A stretch of DNA of 64,000 bases, from the NCBI RefSeq assembly GCF_013282625.1, contig NZ_CP054020.1, positions 930,001 to 994,000 on the forward strand, given 5' to 3'. The stretch is from Thiomicrorhabdus xiamenensis. GTDB taxonomy: Bacteria; Pseudomonadota; Gammaproteobacteria; Thiomicrospirales; Thiomicrospiraceae. The position numbers and the translations under genes were made by a program. Under the pieces are notes generated by a model. That model saw only the letters and a program-made list of their open reading frames with translations. It did no database searches and had not been told where the DNA came from. The number at the start of each line of letters is the position of its first letter. The stretch's first letter is position 1. Of this stretch, positions 17,847 through 27,556 are shown in pieces.

Positions 17847-18920
17847 ATGACAAAAAACGTATTGATTCTTCCTGGTGACGGTATCGGTCCTGAAATCACT
17901 GCTGAAGCGGTGAAAGTGTTGAACAAGCTGGTTGAAACCGACGGCTTGGATATTTCAATGGAAGAAGATCTGGTCGGTGGAGCGGCTTATGATGTTCACG
18001 GTGTTCCACTGGCGGATGAGACTATGGCCAAAGCGCACGCGGCAGATGCCGTTCTTCTTGGTGCTGTTGGCGGATATAAGTGGGAATCCCTGGATATCTC
18101 GGTTCGTCCTGAAAAAGGTCTGTTGCGTCTTCGTAAAGAGATGGAACTGTTTGCCAATCTGCGTCCGGCAGTTCTTTTCCCGCAGCTGGCTTCGGCGTCG
18201 ACTCTGAAACCGGAAGTGGTTGCAGGTTTGGATATCCTTATCGTACGTGAATTGACCGGCGGTATCTATTTCGGACAGCCGCGCGGTATCCGCACTCTGG
18301 ATAACGGCGAGCGCCAAGGGTACAACACTTATGTTTACTCCGAGTCTGAAGTGCGTCGTATTGCCCACGTAGCTTTCCAGGCTGCGATGAAGCGAAATAA
18401 GAAACTGACTTCGGTTGATAAGGCCAATGTACTGGAAGTAACCGAAATGTGGCGTGAAATCATTGATGAAATTGCGCCGGAGTATCCTGAAGTTCAGGTC
18501 AATCATATGTATGTCGATAATGCCGCGATGCAGCTGGTTCTGAATCCGAAGCAGTTTGACGTTATGGTGACCGGTAACATGTTCGGTGACATTCTGTCTG
18601 ACGAAGCCTCTATGCTGACCGGTTCGATCGGTATGCTGGCGTCTGCGTCTCTTGATGCTAATAATAAAGGGATGTACGAGCCTAGTCACGGTTCGGCACC
18701 GGATATCGCCGGTCAAAATAAAGCCAACCCTCTGGCGACGATTCTTTCTGCGGCGATGATGCTACGTTACTCTCTAGGTCGCGAAGATCTGGCGGTGAAA
18801 ATCGAAGAAGCTATTTCCAAAGTTTTGGATCAGGGTTTACGTACCGGCGACATTATGGATGCCGGCTGTACTCAGGTAACCTGTTCGGAAATGGGTGATG
18901 CCGTCGTCGCGGCACTGTAA
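17847..18920 (+). CDS. leuB: 3-isopropylmalate dehydrogenase
   Basis: NAD-dependent oxidative decarboxylation of 3-isopropylmalate to 2-ketoisocaproate. 357 residues. GDGIGPEI at the N-terminus, the substrate-binding arginines around [13 protein letters not shown], and the metal/NAD signature [20 protein letters not shown] are present. The NAD-binding [15 protein letters not shown] follows. AAAGAG precedes ATG 17847. Ends 34 nt before the M23 peptidase gene, which may share its transcript. Confidence 0.97.
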   Translation: MTKNVLILPGDGIGPEITAEAVKVLNKLVETDGLDISMEEDLVGGAAYDVHGVPLADETMAKAHAADAVLLGAVGGYKWESLDISVRPEKGLLRLRKEMELFANLRPAVLFPQLASASTLKPEVVAGLDILIVRELTGGIYFGQPRGIRTLDNGERQGYNTYVYSESEVRRIAHVAFQAAMKRNKKLTSVDKANVLEVTEMWREIIDEIAPEYPEVQVNHMYVDNAAMQLVLNPKQFDVMVTGNMFGDILSDEASMLTGSIGMLASASLDANNKGMYEPSHGSAPDIAGQNKANPLATILSAAMMLRYSLGREDLAVKIEEAISKVLDQGLRTGDIMDAGCTQVTCSEMGDAVVAAL

Positions 18921-18954
18921 TTTGAGCTGCATGAGTTAAAGGGCGGAGTAGGCG

Positions 18955-19938
18955 TTGCGCAATCGGTTTACTGTTACGATCAGCGATGTGCATGGTGCGC
19001 GGCACTATTCCTTCACGCAACTCGCCAAGCGCTTTTTCTCTTGGATTCTATTGCTTTTTCTCACTCTTTGGGTGGCCGGCGCTTTAACCATTGTTTGGTT
19101 TTCCAATAAGGTTGATGAAGTCGAGGCGCAGCATCGGTTTGCCGTTAAGGCTTATTCGGACAGGCTGGCAAAAGTCGAAGACGATTATGAAAATATGCTG
19201 ACCGAGAAAGGTGAGCTGGAAACTGCGCTTAATCAGAAGAGTGAGCGTTTGGACAGTCTTGGCCAGACACTGCAGAATATCGAAGAGATGATTATGACGC
19301 AGGATGAGTTGCAGAGCCTTGCAACCTTGCCTGTTGAGCAGCGTCTTGAGAATCTGCAGATGAGTGCTTTGGAGCGCAGTCTGATGCTGGCTTCGATTCC
19401 AAACGGTTCGGCAGTTAAGAATTTCAAAGGTTTTACCAGCTACTACGGTGTCCGCAAACACCCGGTTACCGGCGTTCGTAGTCGGCATCTCGGCATCGAC
19501 TACCGTGGCGGGGTCGGAGAGGATGTCCTTGCTACGGCCGATGGTATTGTCTCTTTTTCTGCCTTTAGTAAGGAGACCGGGTTTGGTAATCTGGTTTCGA
19601 TTATTCATGCAAATGGATTCAAAACCCGATATGGTCATCTGCATAAACGTACCGTTAAGGTAGGTGACTACGTGTATAAGGGTCAGAAAATTGGTGAGAT
19701 CGGTAACACCGGTCGTTCGACGGGGCCGCATCTGCATTATGAGGTGTTGTTCCTGTCCCGCCGTATTGATCCGAAGCCATTTCATGAATGGTCGCAGGAA
19801 AATTACAACGCTATTTTTCAAGAGGTTAAGTTGGTACCATGGGGTTCTTTAGTTCAAGCCGCAAGTCTGCAAGCCAAGAAGGTGGAAAAACAATTATTGC
19901 CGAGGGATGTCGCATTCAGGGCGAGTTTACCGAATTAA
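18955..19938 (+). CDS. Membrane-anchored M23 (LytM-type) peptidoglycan endopeptidase
   Basis: 327 residues: an N-terminal TM helix (about 30-50), a coiled coil (about 55-110) and a C-terminal M23 domain (about 150-290). The Zn-binding set is seen in RHLGIDYRG (His and Asp, near 177-181) and GPHLHYE (His-x-His, near 258-260), so it should be catalytically competent, facing the periplasm. The start is TTG 18955, supported by GGAG at 18945-18948 with a 6-nt spacer. The last 33 codons overlap the following bactofilin gene in another frame. M23 peptidase/bactofilin pairs set cell shape in Helicobacter and others; a similar role is inferred here. Confidence 0.9.
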   Translation: MRNRFTVTISDVHGARHYSFTQLAKRFFSWILLLFLTLWVAGALTIVWFSNKVDEVEAQHRFAVKAYSDRLAKVEDDYENMLTEKGELETALNQKSERLDSLGQTLQNIEEMIMTQDELQSLATLPVEQRLENLQMSALERSLMLASIPNGSAVKNFKGFTSYYGVRKHPVTGVRSRHLGIDYRGGVGEDVLATADGIVSFSAFSKETGFGNLVSIIHANGFKTRYGHLHKRTVKVGDYVYKGQKIGEIGNTGRSTGPHLHYEVLFLSRRIDPKPFHEWSQENYNAIFQEVKLVPWGSLVQAASLQAKKVEKQLLPRDVAFRASLPN

Positions 19939-20333
19939 AAGGTGAACTGCATAATGACGGCATGATCGAAGGGGTGATTAACACCGCTTTCGATATTTCG
20001 ATCGGCAGCAATGGCGTGATTAAGGGGTTGATCAAAGCCCGTGAAGTGGTTTTGAGCGGCTTGATTGAAGGGCATGTTGCCTGCGAAAAAATTGAAATTC
20101 TCCCGGGCGGAAAGCTGGTTGGCGATCTGGTCTGCCGAGATTTTGTTATCGAGCAGGGTGGTAAGTTTATCGGGCAGCGGCACGAGCTGACCGAAGGTGG
20201 ACGAGTCCTATCAATGACTGAAGCGCTGGATTCAAGTGAGCACAAGCGTTTACTTGAATTCGCCGGCCTTAAAGAAACTGACAGTGAAGAAGACGGTCTG
20301 GTGTTCGAGAATCTGGACCGAATGGAAAAATAA
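19839..20333 (+). CDS. Bactofilin (cytoskeletal polymer-forming protein)
   Basis: A 164-residue protein with a short polar N-terminus (MGFFSSSRKSASQEGGK) and a repetitive beta-helix core (about 17-115) with recurring G-x-I/V spaced as in the bactofilin domain: GCRIQGEFTELKGELHNDG, IEGVINTAFDISIGSNGVI. It then has an acidic C-terminal tail. Bactofilins self-assemble into cytoplasmic, membrane-associated filaments that recruit cell-wall enzymes. ATG 19839 lies inside the M23 peptidase gene, giving a 100-nt overlap; a shorter start would remove part of the beta-helix, so the overlap is probably real. Confidence 0.9.
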   Translation: MGFFSSSRKSASQEGGKTIIAEGCRIQGEFTELKGELHNDGMIEGVINTAFDISIGSNGVIKGLIKAREVVLSGLIEGHVACEKIEILPGGKLVGDLVCRDFVIEQGGKFIGQRHELTEGGRVLSMTEALDSSEHKRLLEFAGLKETDSEEDGLVFENLDRMEK

Positions 20334-20355
20334 TCCCGTTAAAGTTATTTTCGTA

Positions 20356-20390
20356 AGCGGTGTTGCAGCACAGCTCGCACCGCTATTTTT
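20356..20390 (+). terminator. Rho-independent terminator after the bactofilin gene
   Basis: The stem AGCGGTG (20356-20362) / CACCGCT (20378-20384) is followed by ATTTTT (20385-20390). It would separate leuB-M23-bactofilin transcription from asd, which starts at 20410 with its own ribosome-binding site (AAAGGA). Confidence 0.65.
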
Positions 20391-20409
20391 GTGAAATAAA
20401 GGATAAAAA

Positions 20410-21432
20410 ATGACCAAGTTATATGATATTGCAGTAGTTGGTGCCACTGGTGCGGTAGGTGAAACGATTCTTAAGGTATTGGAAGAGCGCGATTTCCCGG
20501 TTGGGAATTTATACCCTCTGGCGTCGAGCCGTTCTGCCGGTAAAAAGATTCAGTTCAAAGGTCAGTGGGTTGAAGTGCAGGATCTTGAGAAGTTCGATTT
20601 TTCCAAGGCGCAGATCGGTCTGTTCTCACCGGGCGCGAGCATTTCCAAAATTTATGCACCGAAAGCTGCTGAAGCTGGCTGTGTTGTCGTGGATAACACC
20701 TCACAATTCCGTTATGACGACGATATTCCGTTGGTTGTTCCGGAAGTAAACCCAGAAGCGGTTGCCGGTTATAAGAGTCGCGGTATTATTGCGAACCCTA
20801 ACTGTTCGACTATTCAGATGCTGGTCGCTCTTAAGCCGATCTATGATGCGGTTGGTATTAAACGCATTAATGTCGCGACTTATCAGGCGGTTTCAGGATC
20901 CGGTAAGGAAGCGATTGAAGAGCTGGCGACACAGACTGCGAATCTTCTGAATATGAAGCCGGTTGAAGCAAAAGTTTATCCTAAGCAGATCGCTTTTAAC
21001 TGTATCCCGCAGATCGATGTCTTTATGGACAACGGTTACACCAAAGAAGAAATGAAGATGGTGTGGGAAACCAAAAAAATTATGGGCGACGATTCGATTC
21101 TGGTCAATCCGACTGCGGTTCGTGTACCGGTATTCTATGGTCACAGTGAAGCGGTGCATATTGAAACCGATAAGAAAATCACTGCAGCGGAAGCTAAGGC
21201 GTTGTTTGAAAAAGCCAATGGTGTGGTTCTGATGGATGAGCATGTCGATGGCGGTTACCCAACAGCGGTGACGGACGCAGCGGATACCAATCCGGTGTAT
21301 GTTGGTCGTATTCGTGAAGACATTTCCTGTGAGAAAGGTCTGAATCTGTGGGTTGTAGCAGATAATGTCCGTAAAGGGGCTGCGACCAATACGGTGCAGA
21401 TCGCCGAAGTTCTGATCAAGGATTATCTGTAA
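20410..21432 (+). CDS. asd: Aspartate-semialdehyde dehydrogenase
   Basis: Reduces aspartyl phosphate to aspartate semialdehyde, the branch point to lysine/diaminopimelate, methionine and threonine. 340 residues. N-terminal NADP-binding GATGAVGETI, the catalytic Cys in NPNCSTIQ (near residue 132), and the substrate-binding His in FYGHSEAVH. In Pseudomonas-type synteny fimV lies between asd and truA; here truA follows after 4 nt and no fimV is present. Confidence 0.96.
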   Translation: MTKLYDIAVVGATGAVGETILKVLEERDFPVGNLYPLASSRSAGKKIQFKGQWVEVQDLEKFDFSKAQIGLFSPGASISKIYAPKAAEAGCVVVDNTSQFRYDDDIPLVVPEVNPEAVAGYKSRGIIANPNCSTIQMLVALKPIYDAVGIKRINVATYQAVSGSGKEAIEELATQTANLLNMKPVEAKVYPKQIAFNCIPQIDVFMDNGYTKEEMKMVWETKKIMGDDSILVNPTAVRVPVFYGHSEAVHIETDKKITAAEAKALFEKANGVVLMDEHVDGGYPTAVTDAADTNPVYVGRIREDISCEKGLNLWVVADNVRKGAATNTVQIAEVLIKDYL

Positions 21433-21436
21433 TTCA

Positions 21437-22222
21437 ATGCGTATTGCCCTTGGTATAGAGTATCAGGGAGGGGCCTACTGCGGATATCAGCGGCAAAAGC
21501 ATTGTCCATCGGTGCAGGAAAATCTGGAAAATGCACTGAGTTCGATTGCCGCTGAGGGTGTCGAATTGCATTGTGCCGGACGCACAGATACCGGTGTGCA
21601 TGCAATCGGCCAGGTAGTGCACTTTGAAACCCGCTCAGAGCGCCCTGAAAAGGCTTGGGTGCAAGGTACCAATACTCAATTGCCGGCCGATATCCGTGTC
21701 GTCTGGGCAAAGCCGATGGGTGAGGATTTTCATGCTCGCTTTTCGGCGGTTGCCCGTCAGTATCGATATGTGATTTTTAACCGCCGGGTGCATTCCGCGG
21801 TACTTGCCGGACGGGTGACGCATGAGCCGTACGAATTGGATGAATCCAGAATGCATCAGGCGGCGCAAGCATTGCTCGGAGAGCAGGATTTCTCCTCTTT
21901 CCGGGCGGCGGCCTGTCAGGCCAGTCACGCGATGCGCGAAGTTCAGCGGGTCTCGGTTAAGCGCTGCGGTGATTTTATTTTGATTGATATTCAGGCCAAC
22001 GCTTTCCTGCATCACATGGTGCGGAATATTGTCGGGTCTCTGATTGAAGTCGGAAAAGGACACCAGCCGATTCAGTGGCTGGCTGATTTACTGGCTTTGC
22101 AGGATAGAACCCAGGCTGCGCCGACCGCTCCGGCCGAAGGGCTGTATTTTGTTAATGCTATTTATCCCGAAGGATTGGGCGTGCCGCAGGCTCCGCTGGA
22201 TCAGGTCTTATGGCAGATGTAG
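21437..22222 (+). CDS. truA: tRNA pseudouridine(38-40) synthase
   Basis: 261 residues; isomerises U38-U40 in the anticodon stem-loop of many tRNAs. The catalytic Asp is D51 in AGRTDTGVHA. The second family block FHARFSAVARQYRY and the C-terminal HHMVRNIVGSLIEVG are intact. Starts 4 nt after the asd stop, so translation is likely coupled. A 93-nt gap without a gene separates it from trpF. Confidence 0.96.
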   Translation: MRIALGIEYQGGAYCGYQRQKHCPSVQENLENALSSIAAEGVELHCAGRTDTGVHAIGQVVHFETRSERPEKAWVQGTNTQLPADIRVVWAKPMGEDFHARFSAVARQYRYVIFNRRVHSAVLAGRVTHEPYELDESRMHQAAQALLGEQDFSSFRAAACQASHAMREVQRVSVKRCGDFILIDIQANAFLHHMVRNIVGSLIEVGKGHQPIQWLADLLALQDRTQAAPTAPAEGLYFVNAIYPEGLGVPQAPLDQVLWQM

Positions 22223-22315
22223 GTCATGTGGTTGGCGAAGTGGGCGAAAAATACACTGTGAAATTTACCGATTTTACGGACTTCGTCAGGAATTAATTAT
22301 CAATGGAAAACGTCA

Positions 22316-22936
22316 ATGCGAACTCGTGTTAAAATCTGCGGCCTGACGCGAATTGAAGATGCTCTGCAGGCGGTAAATTCCGGAGCCGATGCGATCGGTC
22401 TGGTGTTTTACGAGCCGAGCCCTCGTTATGTGGATATTGCCAAGGCGAGGGAGATTGCCGCCCAGATTCCGGCTTTCGTTACGGTTACGGCGCTTTTTGT
22501 GAATCCGAGTAAAGAGCAGGTTGAGCAGGTTCTGAGCGAAGTGCGGATTGATCTGTTGCAGTTTCACGGGCAGGAACCGGGCGAATTCTGCAGACAGTTC
22601 GGAAGAAATTACATTAAAGCCGTGCCGATGCGAGAAGAGACTGATTTGGTACAGATAGCTGCCGAATTTCACGATTGCAGCGGCTTGCTTTTGGATACCT
22701 ATAAGCCGGGGGTACCTGGCGGAACAGGTGAGACGTTTAACTGGCAGTGGATACCGCAGACATTTGCCAAACCGATTATTCTGGCCGGTGGCTTAACGCC
22801 TGAAAATGCCGGGCAGGCGATCGAAGCGGTTCATCCGTGGGCGCTGGATGTCAGTGGAGGGGTTGAAGCCTCCAAAGGCATTAAGTCCGCCGAAAAGATT
22901 TCGCGATTTATGCAAGAAGTAATGAGAAGAGTGTGA
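22316..22936 (+). CDS. trpF: Phosphoribosylanthranilate isomerase
   Basis: Third step of tryptophan synthesis, a 206-residue TIM barrel. Key motifs: KICGLTR with the catalytic Cys, [11 protein letters not shown], the catalytic Asp in [13 protein letters not shown], and the phosphate-binding LAGGLTPEN and [11 protein letters not shown]. The stop overlaps the trpB start (TGATG), so translation is coupled. No ribosome-binding site stands out before ATG 22316. Confidence 0.96.
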   Translation: MRTRVKICGLTRIEDALQAVNSGADAIGLVFYEPSPRYVDIAKAREIAAQIPAFVTVTALFVNPSKEQVEQVLSEVRIDLLQFHGQEPGEFCRQFGRNYIKAVPMREETDLVQIAAEFHDCSGLLLDTYKPGVPGGTGETFNWQWIPQTFAKPIILAGGLTPENAGQAIEAVHPWALDVSGGVEASKGIKSAEKISRFMQEVMRRV

Positions 22937-24156
22937 TGTCAAAAGATTCTCCGACGATTGATTATGCAAAGTTTCCCGATGAGCATGGGCACTTTGGGCC
23001 ATACGGTGGTATTTTTGCGCCGGAAACCCTGATGGCTGCTCTGGAGCAGCTTAATCAGGAATATGAAAGTGTAAAGAATGATCCGGTTTTTCTGGATGAA
23101 CTGGCACAGGATCTGCGCGACTATGTTGGTCGCCCGACGCCTTTGTATTTCGCTAAACGCTGGTCGGAAGAACTTGGCGGAGCCAAAATTTATCTTAAGC
23201 GCGAAGATCTGAATCACACAGGTGCTCATAAGGTAAACAATACGATCGGTCAGGCACTTCTGGCAAAACGCCTAGGCAAAAAACGCATCATTGCCGAAAC
23301 CGGTGCCGGTCAGCATGGTGTTGCCAGTGCGACGGTTGCCGCGCGTCTCGGTCTGGAATGTGTTGTCTATATGGGCGCCGACGATGTTGTGCGTCAGGCT
23401 CCGAATGTTGCGCGTATGAAAATGCTTGGCGCCACGGTCGTTGCAGTTGAGTCCGGTTCACGAACTCTGAAAGACGCTTTGAATGAGGCGATGCGCGATT
23501 GGGTAACCAATGTGGACGATACTTTCTATATTATCGGTACCGTTGCCGGACCGCATCCGTATCCGGCAATGGTTCGCGATTTTCAGGCCGTAATCGGTCA
23601 GGAAGCTCGTGAACAGGTTCTGGAAAAAGAAGGTAAGCTGCCGGATGCGTTAATCGCTTGTGTCGGCGGTGGCTCTAACGCGATCGGACTTTTCCATAAA
23701 TTCCTGCCGGATGAGGGTGTGGAAATTTACGGTGTCGAACCTGCCGGTCATGGTCTGGATACCGGTGAGCACGCGGCTCCGCTGTGTAAAGGCACGCCGG
23801 GTGTTCTGCACGGCAACCGTACCTATCTGATGCAGGATAAGAATGGTCAGATTCTAGGGACGCACTCGATTTCCGCCGGTCTGGATTATCCGGGTGTCGG
23901 ACCGGAGCATGCCTGGTTGAAAGATGTCGGACGCGTCAATTATGTCGCGATCGATGATGAAGAGGCTTTGCAGGGATTCCGTGACCTGACCCGTTGCGAA
24001 GGGATTATTCCGGCGCTTGAATCCTCGCATGCCATTGCTTATGCGACCAAGTTGGCTCCGACGATGAGCAAGGATCAGGTGATTATCGTGAATCTATCCG
24101 GTCGAGGTGACAAAGATATGAATACGATAGCCCAGATTGAAGGCTTCGAATTTTAA
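22936..24156 (+). CDS. trpB: Tryptophan synthase beta subunit
   Basis: 406 residues; condenses indole with serine using PLP. The PLP lysine is in HTGAHKVNN (near residue 98), the phosphate-binding loop is GGGSNAIG, and the indole/COMM-domain region [17 protein letters not shown] is intact. ATG 22936 overlaps the last base of the trpF stop; GTG 22933 is one codon longer. Unlike most bacteria, trpA does not follow directly but after 196 nt containing a large palindrome. Confidence 0.97.
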   Translation: MSKDSPTIDYAKFPDEHGHFGPYGGIFAPETLMAALEQLNQEYESVKNDPVFLDELAQDLRDYVGRPTPLYFAKRWSEELGGAKIYLKREDLNHTGAHKVNNTIGQALLAKRLGKKRIIAETGAGQHGVASATVAARLGLECVVYMGADDVVRQAPNVARMKMLGATVVAVESGSRTLKDALNEAMRDWVTNVDDTFYIIGTVAGPHPYPAMVRDFQAVIGQEAREQVLEKEGKLPDALIACVGGGSNAIGLFHKFLPDEGVEIYGVEPAGHGLDTGEHAAPLCKGTPGVLHGNRTYLMQDKNGQILGTHSISAGLDYPGVGPEHAWLKDVGRVNYVAIDDEEALQGFRDLTRCEGIIPALESSHAIAYATKLAPTMSKDQVIIVNLSGRGDKDMNTIAQIEGFEF

Positions 24157-24194
24157 AAGCTTTTTGCGCTATTGCGAACTTAAATGCCTTTGTT

Positions 24195-24256
24195 AAAAAT
24201 TCGCGAAGCCTGCTCATTTACTAAGATGTAAACTGCGCGACTTCGCTGGAATTTTT
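24195..24256. repeat. Composite intergenic palindrome between trpB and trpA
   Basis: The outer arms AAAAATTC and GAATTTTT (24195-24202 / 24249-24256) enclose GCGAAG / CTTCGC (24203-24208 / 24241-24246, with a 2-base TG bulge). An inner TTTAC / GTAAA stem (24217-24221 / 24228-24232) lies between. The whole is about 62 nt and could form a cruciform or stacked hairpins. It resembles dispersed palindromic intergenic repeats of marine gammaproteobacteria; I saw no second copy in this window. It could terminate or process the trpB transcript; no U-tract follows directly. Confidence 0.6.
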
Positions 24257-24352
24257 GCCTTGCCCTTTAAGCTCTCATGACACGCAAAACGCTTTTATGT
24301 GGTTTTGATATAGTGTTGAGACCATTTCAATGGATAACTTGAAAATAGAATT

Positions 24353-25171
24353 ATGAGCAGAATTTCACAAAAATTTGCGGATCTGAAAGCGCAGGGTAAA
24401 ACCGCTTTGATTCCATATGTTACCGCCGGCGATCCTAAGCCGAATGCGACAGTCAGCCTGATGCACCTTCTGGTTGCCAAAGGGGCGGATATGATCGAGT
24501 TGGGCGTACCTTTCTCTGATCCGATGGCTGACGGTCCGGTTATTCAGAAAGCGGTTGAACGTGCGTTGGCACATAACGTTTCTATGGATGATGTGCTGGA
24601 GATGGTTCGCGAATTTCGTGAAAAAGATGCACAGACGCCGGTTATTCTTATGGGGTATCTGAATCCGGTCGAGCATATGGGGTATGAAGCGTTTGCCAAT
24701 GCGGCCAGTTCTGTCGGAGTGGATGCCGTTCTGACGGTAGATATGCCGCCGGAAGAATCTTTCGGTTATACGGAAGCCATGCAGGAGCATGATTTAGATC
24801 GTATTTTCCTGATTTCCCCGACCACGCCGGTCGGCCGCTTGCGTGCGGTCAATGAGAAGGGAAGTGGTTTTGCCTACTATGTCTCTCTCAAAGGGGTAAC
24901 CGGTTCGCGCGATGTGGATGCTGATGATGTTGCCGTGCAGATGCAACGTTTGAAAGGCGAAGTCGATCTGCCTATGGGGATCGGTTTCGGTATCCGTAAC
25001 GGTGATGCCGCTTATGCAATGGCTAAGCAGGGAGATGCGGTTATTGTCGGTTCGGCGCTGGTCAGCCTGATTGAAGCAAACGAGCATAAAGATTTGTATG
25101 AAATCGAATTGGCGATCGGCAACAAGATGCAGGAATTCCGTAACGCGATTGATCGCGCAGATGCAGAATAA
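24353..25171 (+). CDS. trpA: Tryptophan synthase alpha subunit
   Basis: 272 residues; cleaves indole-3-glycerol phosphate and passes indole to TrpB. Catalytic Glu in MIELGVPFSDP and Asp in DPMADGPVIQ; the phosphate-binding GFGIRNGD and IVGSALV are present. Separated from trpB by 196 nt but close to accD (23 nt), so it may be transcribed with accD-folC as well as with trpFB. Weak ribosome-binding site. Confidence 0.96.
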   Translation: MSRISQKFADLKAQGKTALIPYVTAGDPKPNATVSLMHLLVAKGADMIELGVPFSDPMADGPVIQKAVERALAHNVSMDDVLEMVREFREKDAQTPVILMGYLNPVEHMGYEAFANAASSVGVDAVLTVDMPPEESFGYTEAMQEHDLDRIFLISPTTPVGRLRAVNEKGSGFAYYVSLKGVTGSRDVDADDVAVQMQRLKGEVDLPMGIGFGIRNGDAAYAMAKQGDAVIVGSALVSLIEANEHKDLYEIELAIGNKMQEFRNAIDRADAE

Positions 25172-25194
25172 CAAGAATTTAAAGGGGCAGTAAG

Positions 25195-26049
25195 ATGAAT
25201 TGGTTTGAAAAAATTTTACCAAGTATCAAACAGGTTACGGAACGTAAAAAGTCAGTACCGGAAGGGTTGTGGACCAAATGTCCGAAGTGCGAAGCGACTT
25301 TGTATCGCGCTGAGGTAGCCCGTAATCAGGAAGTTTGTCCAAAATGCGATCATCATATGCGTTTGGGTGGACGTGCCCGTTTGGAAGCTTTTTTCGATGA
25401 AGGTTCATTTAATGAATTCGCGGCTGATGTGAGCCCGGTCGATGCACTGAAATTCAGAGATTTGAAAAAATACAAAGACCGTATCGCTCAGGCTCAGCGA
25501 GCAACGGGTGAAAAGGATGCGTTGATTACCGCTCAAGGAACGATTGACGGTCTGCCAGTGGTTGCCGCGGCTTTCGATTTTCGCTTTATGGGCGGTTCCA
25601 TGGGGTCGGTTGTCGGTGAAAAGTTTGTCCGTGCCGTCAATCAGGCAATTGAATCCCGTTCGCCGTTTATCTGTTTCTCGGCCAGTGGTGGTGCTCGTAT
25701 GCAAGAGGCGTTGTTCTCCTTGATGCAGATGGCCAAAACTTCCGCTGCACTAGGGCGTCTACGCGCTCAAGGACTGCCGTTTATTTCCGTCCTGACCGAT
25801 CCGACTATGGGTGGTGTTTCCGCTTCTTTCGCAATGTTAGGTGATTTGAATGTCGCCGAGCCGAAAGCCTTAATCGGTTTTGCCGGTCCTCGTGTCATCG
25901 AACAGACGGTTCGCGAAAAATTACCTGAAGGTTTTCAGCGCAGTGAGTTCCTGCTGGAGCATGGCGCGATCGACCGCATTATCCATCGTCACGATTTGAA
26001 TCCGGAGCTGGCCAGCATCTGTAAGATGTTGTTGAACCAGGCGGTATAG
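25195..26049 (+). CDS. accD: Acetyl-CoA carboxylase carboxyltransferase beta subunit
   Basis: 284 residues; the beta subunit of the carboxyltransferase that makes malonyl-CoA for fatty acid synthesis. The N-terminal zinc ribbon has C29, C32, C48 and C51 ([18 protein letters not shown]). The crotonase-fold core contains [12 protein letters not shown] and [18 protein letters not shown]. Preceded by AAAGGGGCAG. The trpA-accD-folC order is common in gammaproteobacteria. The AccA partner is elsewhere. Confidence 0.97.
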   Translation: MNWFEKILPSIKQVTERKKSVPEGLWTKCPKCEATLYRAEVARNQEVCPKCDHHMRLGGRARLEAFFDEGSFNEFAADVSPVDALKFRDLKKYKDRIAQAQRATGEKDALITAQGTIDGLPVVAAAFDFRFMGGSMGSVVGEKFVRAVNQAIESRSPFICFSASGGARMQEALFSLMQMAKTSAALGRLRAQGLPFISVLTDPTMGGVSASFAMLGDLNVAEPKALIGFAGPRVIEQTVREKLPEGFQRSEFLLEHGAIDRIIHRHDLNPELASICKMLLNQAV

Positions 26050-26067
26050 GTTCGTTGTCAGGCCGAG

Positions 26068-26099
26068 AGCCAGAGTTAGCTACTCTGGCTTTTTATTTT
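26068..26099 (+). terminator. Rho-independent terminator after accD
   Basis: Stem AGCCAGAG (26068-26075) / CTCTGGCT (26083-26090), 7-nt loop, followed by TTTTATTTT. A perfect 8-bp stem with U-tract, located 18 nt after the accD stop and before folC. Confidence 0.8.
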
Positions 26100-26133
26100 C
26101 GGAAGCTGTTTTTTTTCTTACTGAGTTTCATTG

Positions 26134-27480
26134 ATGAGTGTCACTGCAAAACCCGATGGCGCCAGTTCACTGGAGTCCTGGATTGATTGGCTGCTGCATC
26201 TGCATGCACAGGAAATTGATTTGGGGCTGGAGCGCGTTCGCCAGGTCGGTGCAAAAATGTCGATTCTGCAACCTGCACCCAAAGTAATCAGTGTTGCCGG
26301 TACCAACGGCAAAGGGTCCAGTGTTGCACTCCTGAGCAGTATTCTCCGCCAGGCGGGTTACCGTGTCGGTGCCTATACATCTCCGCATATACAGGCCTTT
26401 AACGAGCGAATTCAGATTGACGGCGTTGCCGTTGACTCGCAGACAATTGTCGATGCGTTTGACTTGATAGAGCGTTCGCGCGGTGATATTAAGCTGACCT
26501 ATTTCGAATTTTCCACTTTGGCTGCACTGCAGATTTTCAAGCAGGCCGCATTGGATGTGGTTGTATTGGAAGTCGGTTTGGGCGGCAGGCTGGATGCGGT
26601 GAATATTGTTGATGCCGATGCCGCCTTGATTACTGCGATCGATGTCGATCATATCGATTGGCTCGGCGATGATCGCGGGCAGATTGCGATTGAAAAAGCG
26701 GGTATTACGCGCAGCGGCAGGCTGGCGGTCTGTTCCGATCCGAATCCGCCGCAGACTTTAGCGGATTATTGCGCCGAACATCGAGTTAATCTGCTTCAGT
26801 TGGGGCGCGATTTTCATTATCGTGTAGAAGAGGGCGGTTGGTCCTTACTGTGGAGTTCGTCCGGAGAGGCCGGAAGCTATCCACTGCCCGCTTTGAAGGG
26901 CGATTTTCAGATTCAGAATGCTTCCGGTGTGTTGGCGCTGCTACAGGAAATGTGTCGAAGCGGCGATTTGTCGGTTTCCGACGATGCCATTAAATGTGGA
27001 TTGCAAAATGCGACCCATCCCGGTCGTCTGCAATCGGTCGAGTTTCGCCATAACGGCCGTTTTTATCACTGGCTGATTGACGTGGCACATAATCCTCAGT
27101 CCTCCGAGGTGCTGGCCGATTATCTGGCTAAGCAAGGGCTTGGAGGGTTAAAAGCGGTTTTTTCGGTTCTGGATGATAAGGATGCTTCGCCGATGGTGCA
27201 GCGTATTTCTCCTTATATTGAACAGTGGTACACGGCAGATTTGCAGATTCCACGTTCCAGTAGTGAGAAGAAACTGCAGAACCTGTTGCAGGATAATCAC
27301 GTTGAGGCGTCCTGTATTCATGTTTATGCCTCGATTGAGAAAAGTGTTCAGGCGTGTTTGTCGCAAAGCGGTTCGGATAGCCGTTCGGAGACACCGAATT
27401 TACTGGTTTGGGGCTCTTTCTTTACGGTTGCTCAGGTGTATCAGGCTCTGAATGCTTTGGCGATCGAGTTAGGGAATTAA
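26134..27480 (+). CDS. folC: Bifunctional dihydrofolate / folylpolyglutamate synthase
   Basis: 448 residues; a Mur-ligase-like enzyme that adds glutamate to dihydropteroate and to folates. The P-loop is GTNGKGSSVA (near residue 59); the Mg/folate motifs YTSPHIQAFNERI and LEVGLGGRLDAVN follow, and the C-terminal glutamate ligase domain has VAHNPQS. ATG 26134 is used; an overlapping TTG at 26131 is one codon longer. Downstream of accD as in Pseudomonas-type synteny, though a terminator lies between. Confidence 0.95.
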   Translation: MSVTAKPDGASSLESWIDWLLHLHAQEIDLGLERVRQVGAKMSILQPAPKVISVAGTNGKGSSVALLSSILRQAGYRVGAYTSPHIQAFNERIQIDGVAVDSQTIVDAFDLIERSRGDIKLTYFEFSTLAALQIFKQAALDVVVLEVGLGGRLDAVNIVDADAALITAIDVDHIDWLGDDRGQIAIEKAGITRSGRLAVCSDPNPPQTLADYCAEHRVNLLQLGRDFHYRVEEGGWSLLWSSSGEAGSYPLPALKGDFQIQNASGVLALLQEMCRSGDLSVSDDAIKCGLQNATHPGRLQSVEFRHNGRFYHWLIDVAHNPQSSEVLADYLAKQGLGGLKAVFSVLDDKDASPMVQRISPYIEQWYTADLQIPRSSSEKKLQNLLQDNHVEASCIHVYASIEKSVQACLSQSGSDSRSETPNLLVWGSFFTVAQVYQALNALAIELGN

Positions 27481-27556
27481 TCGCAGTTGCGGTTAATTCG
27501 CGTTAAGATTCATATAAACTTGCAGATTGAAGAACTTAAAACAGGAGCATATCTCG

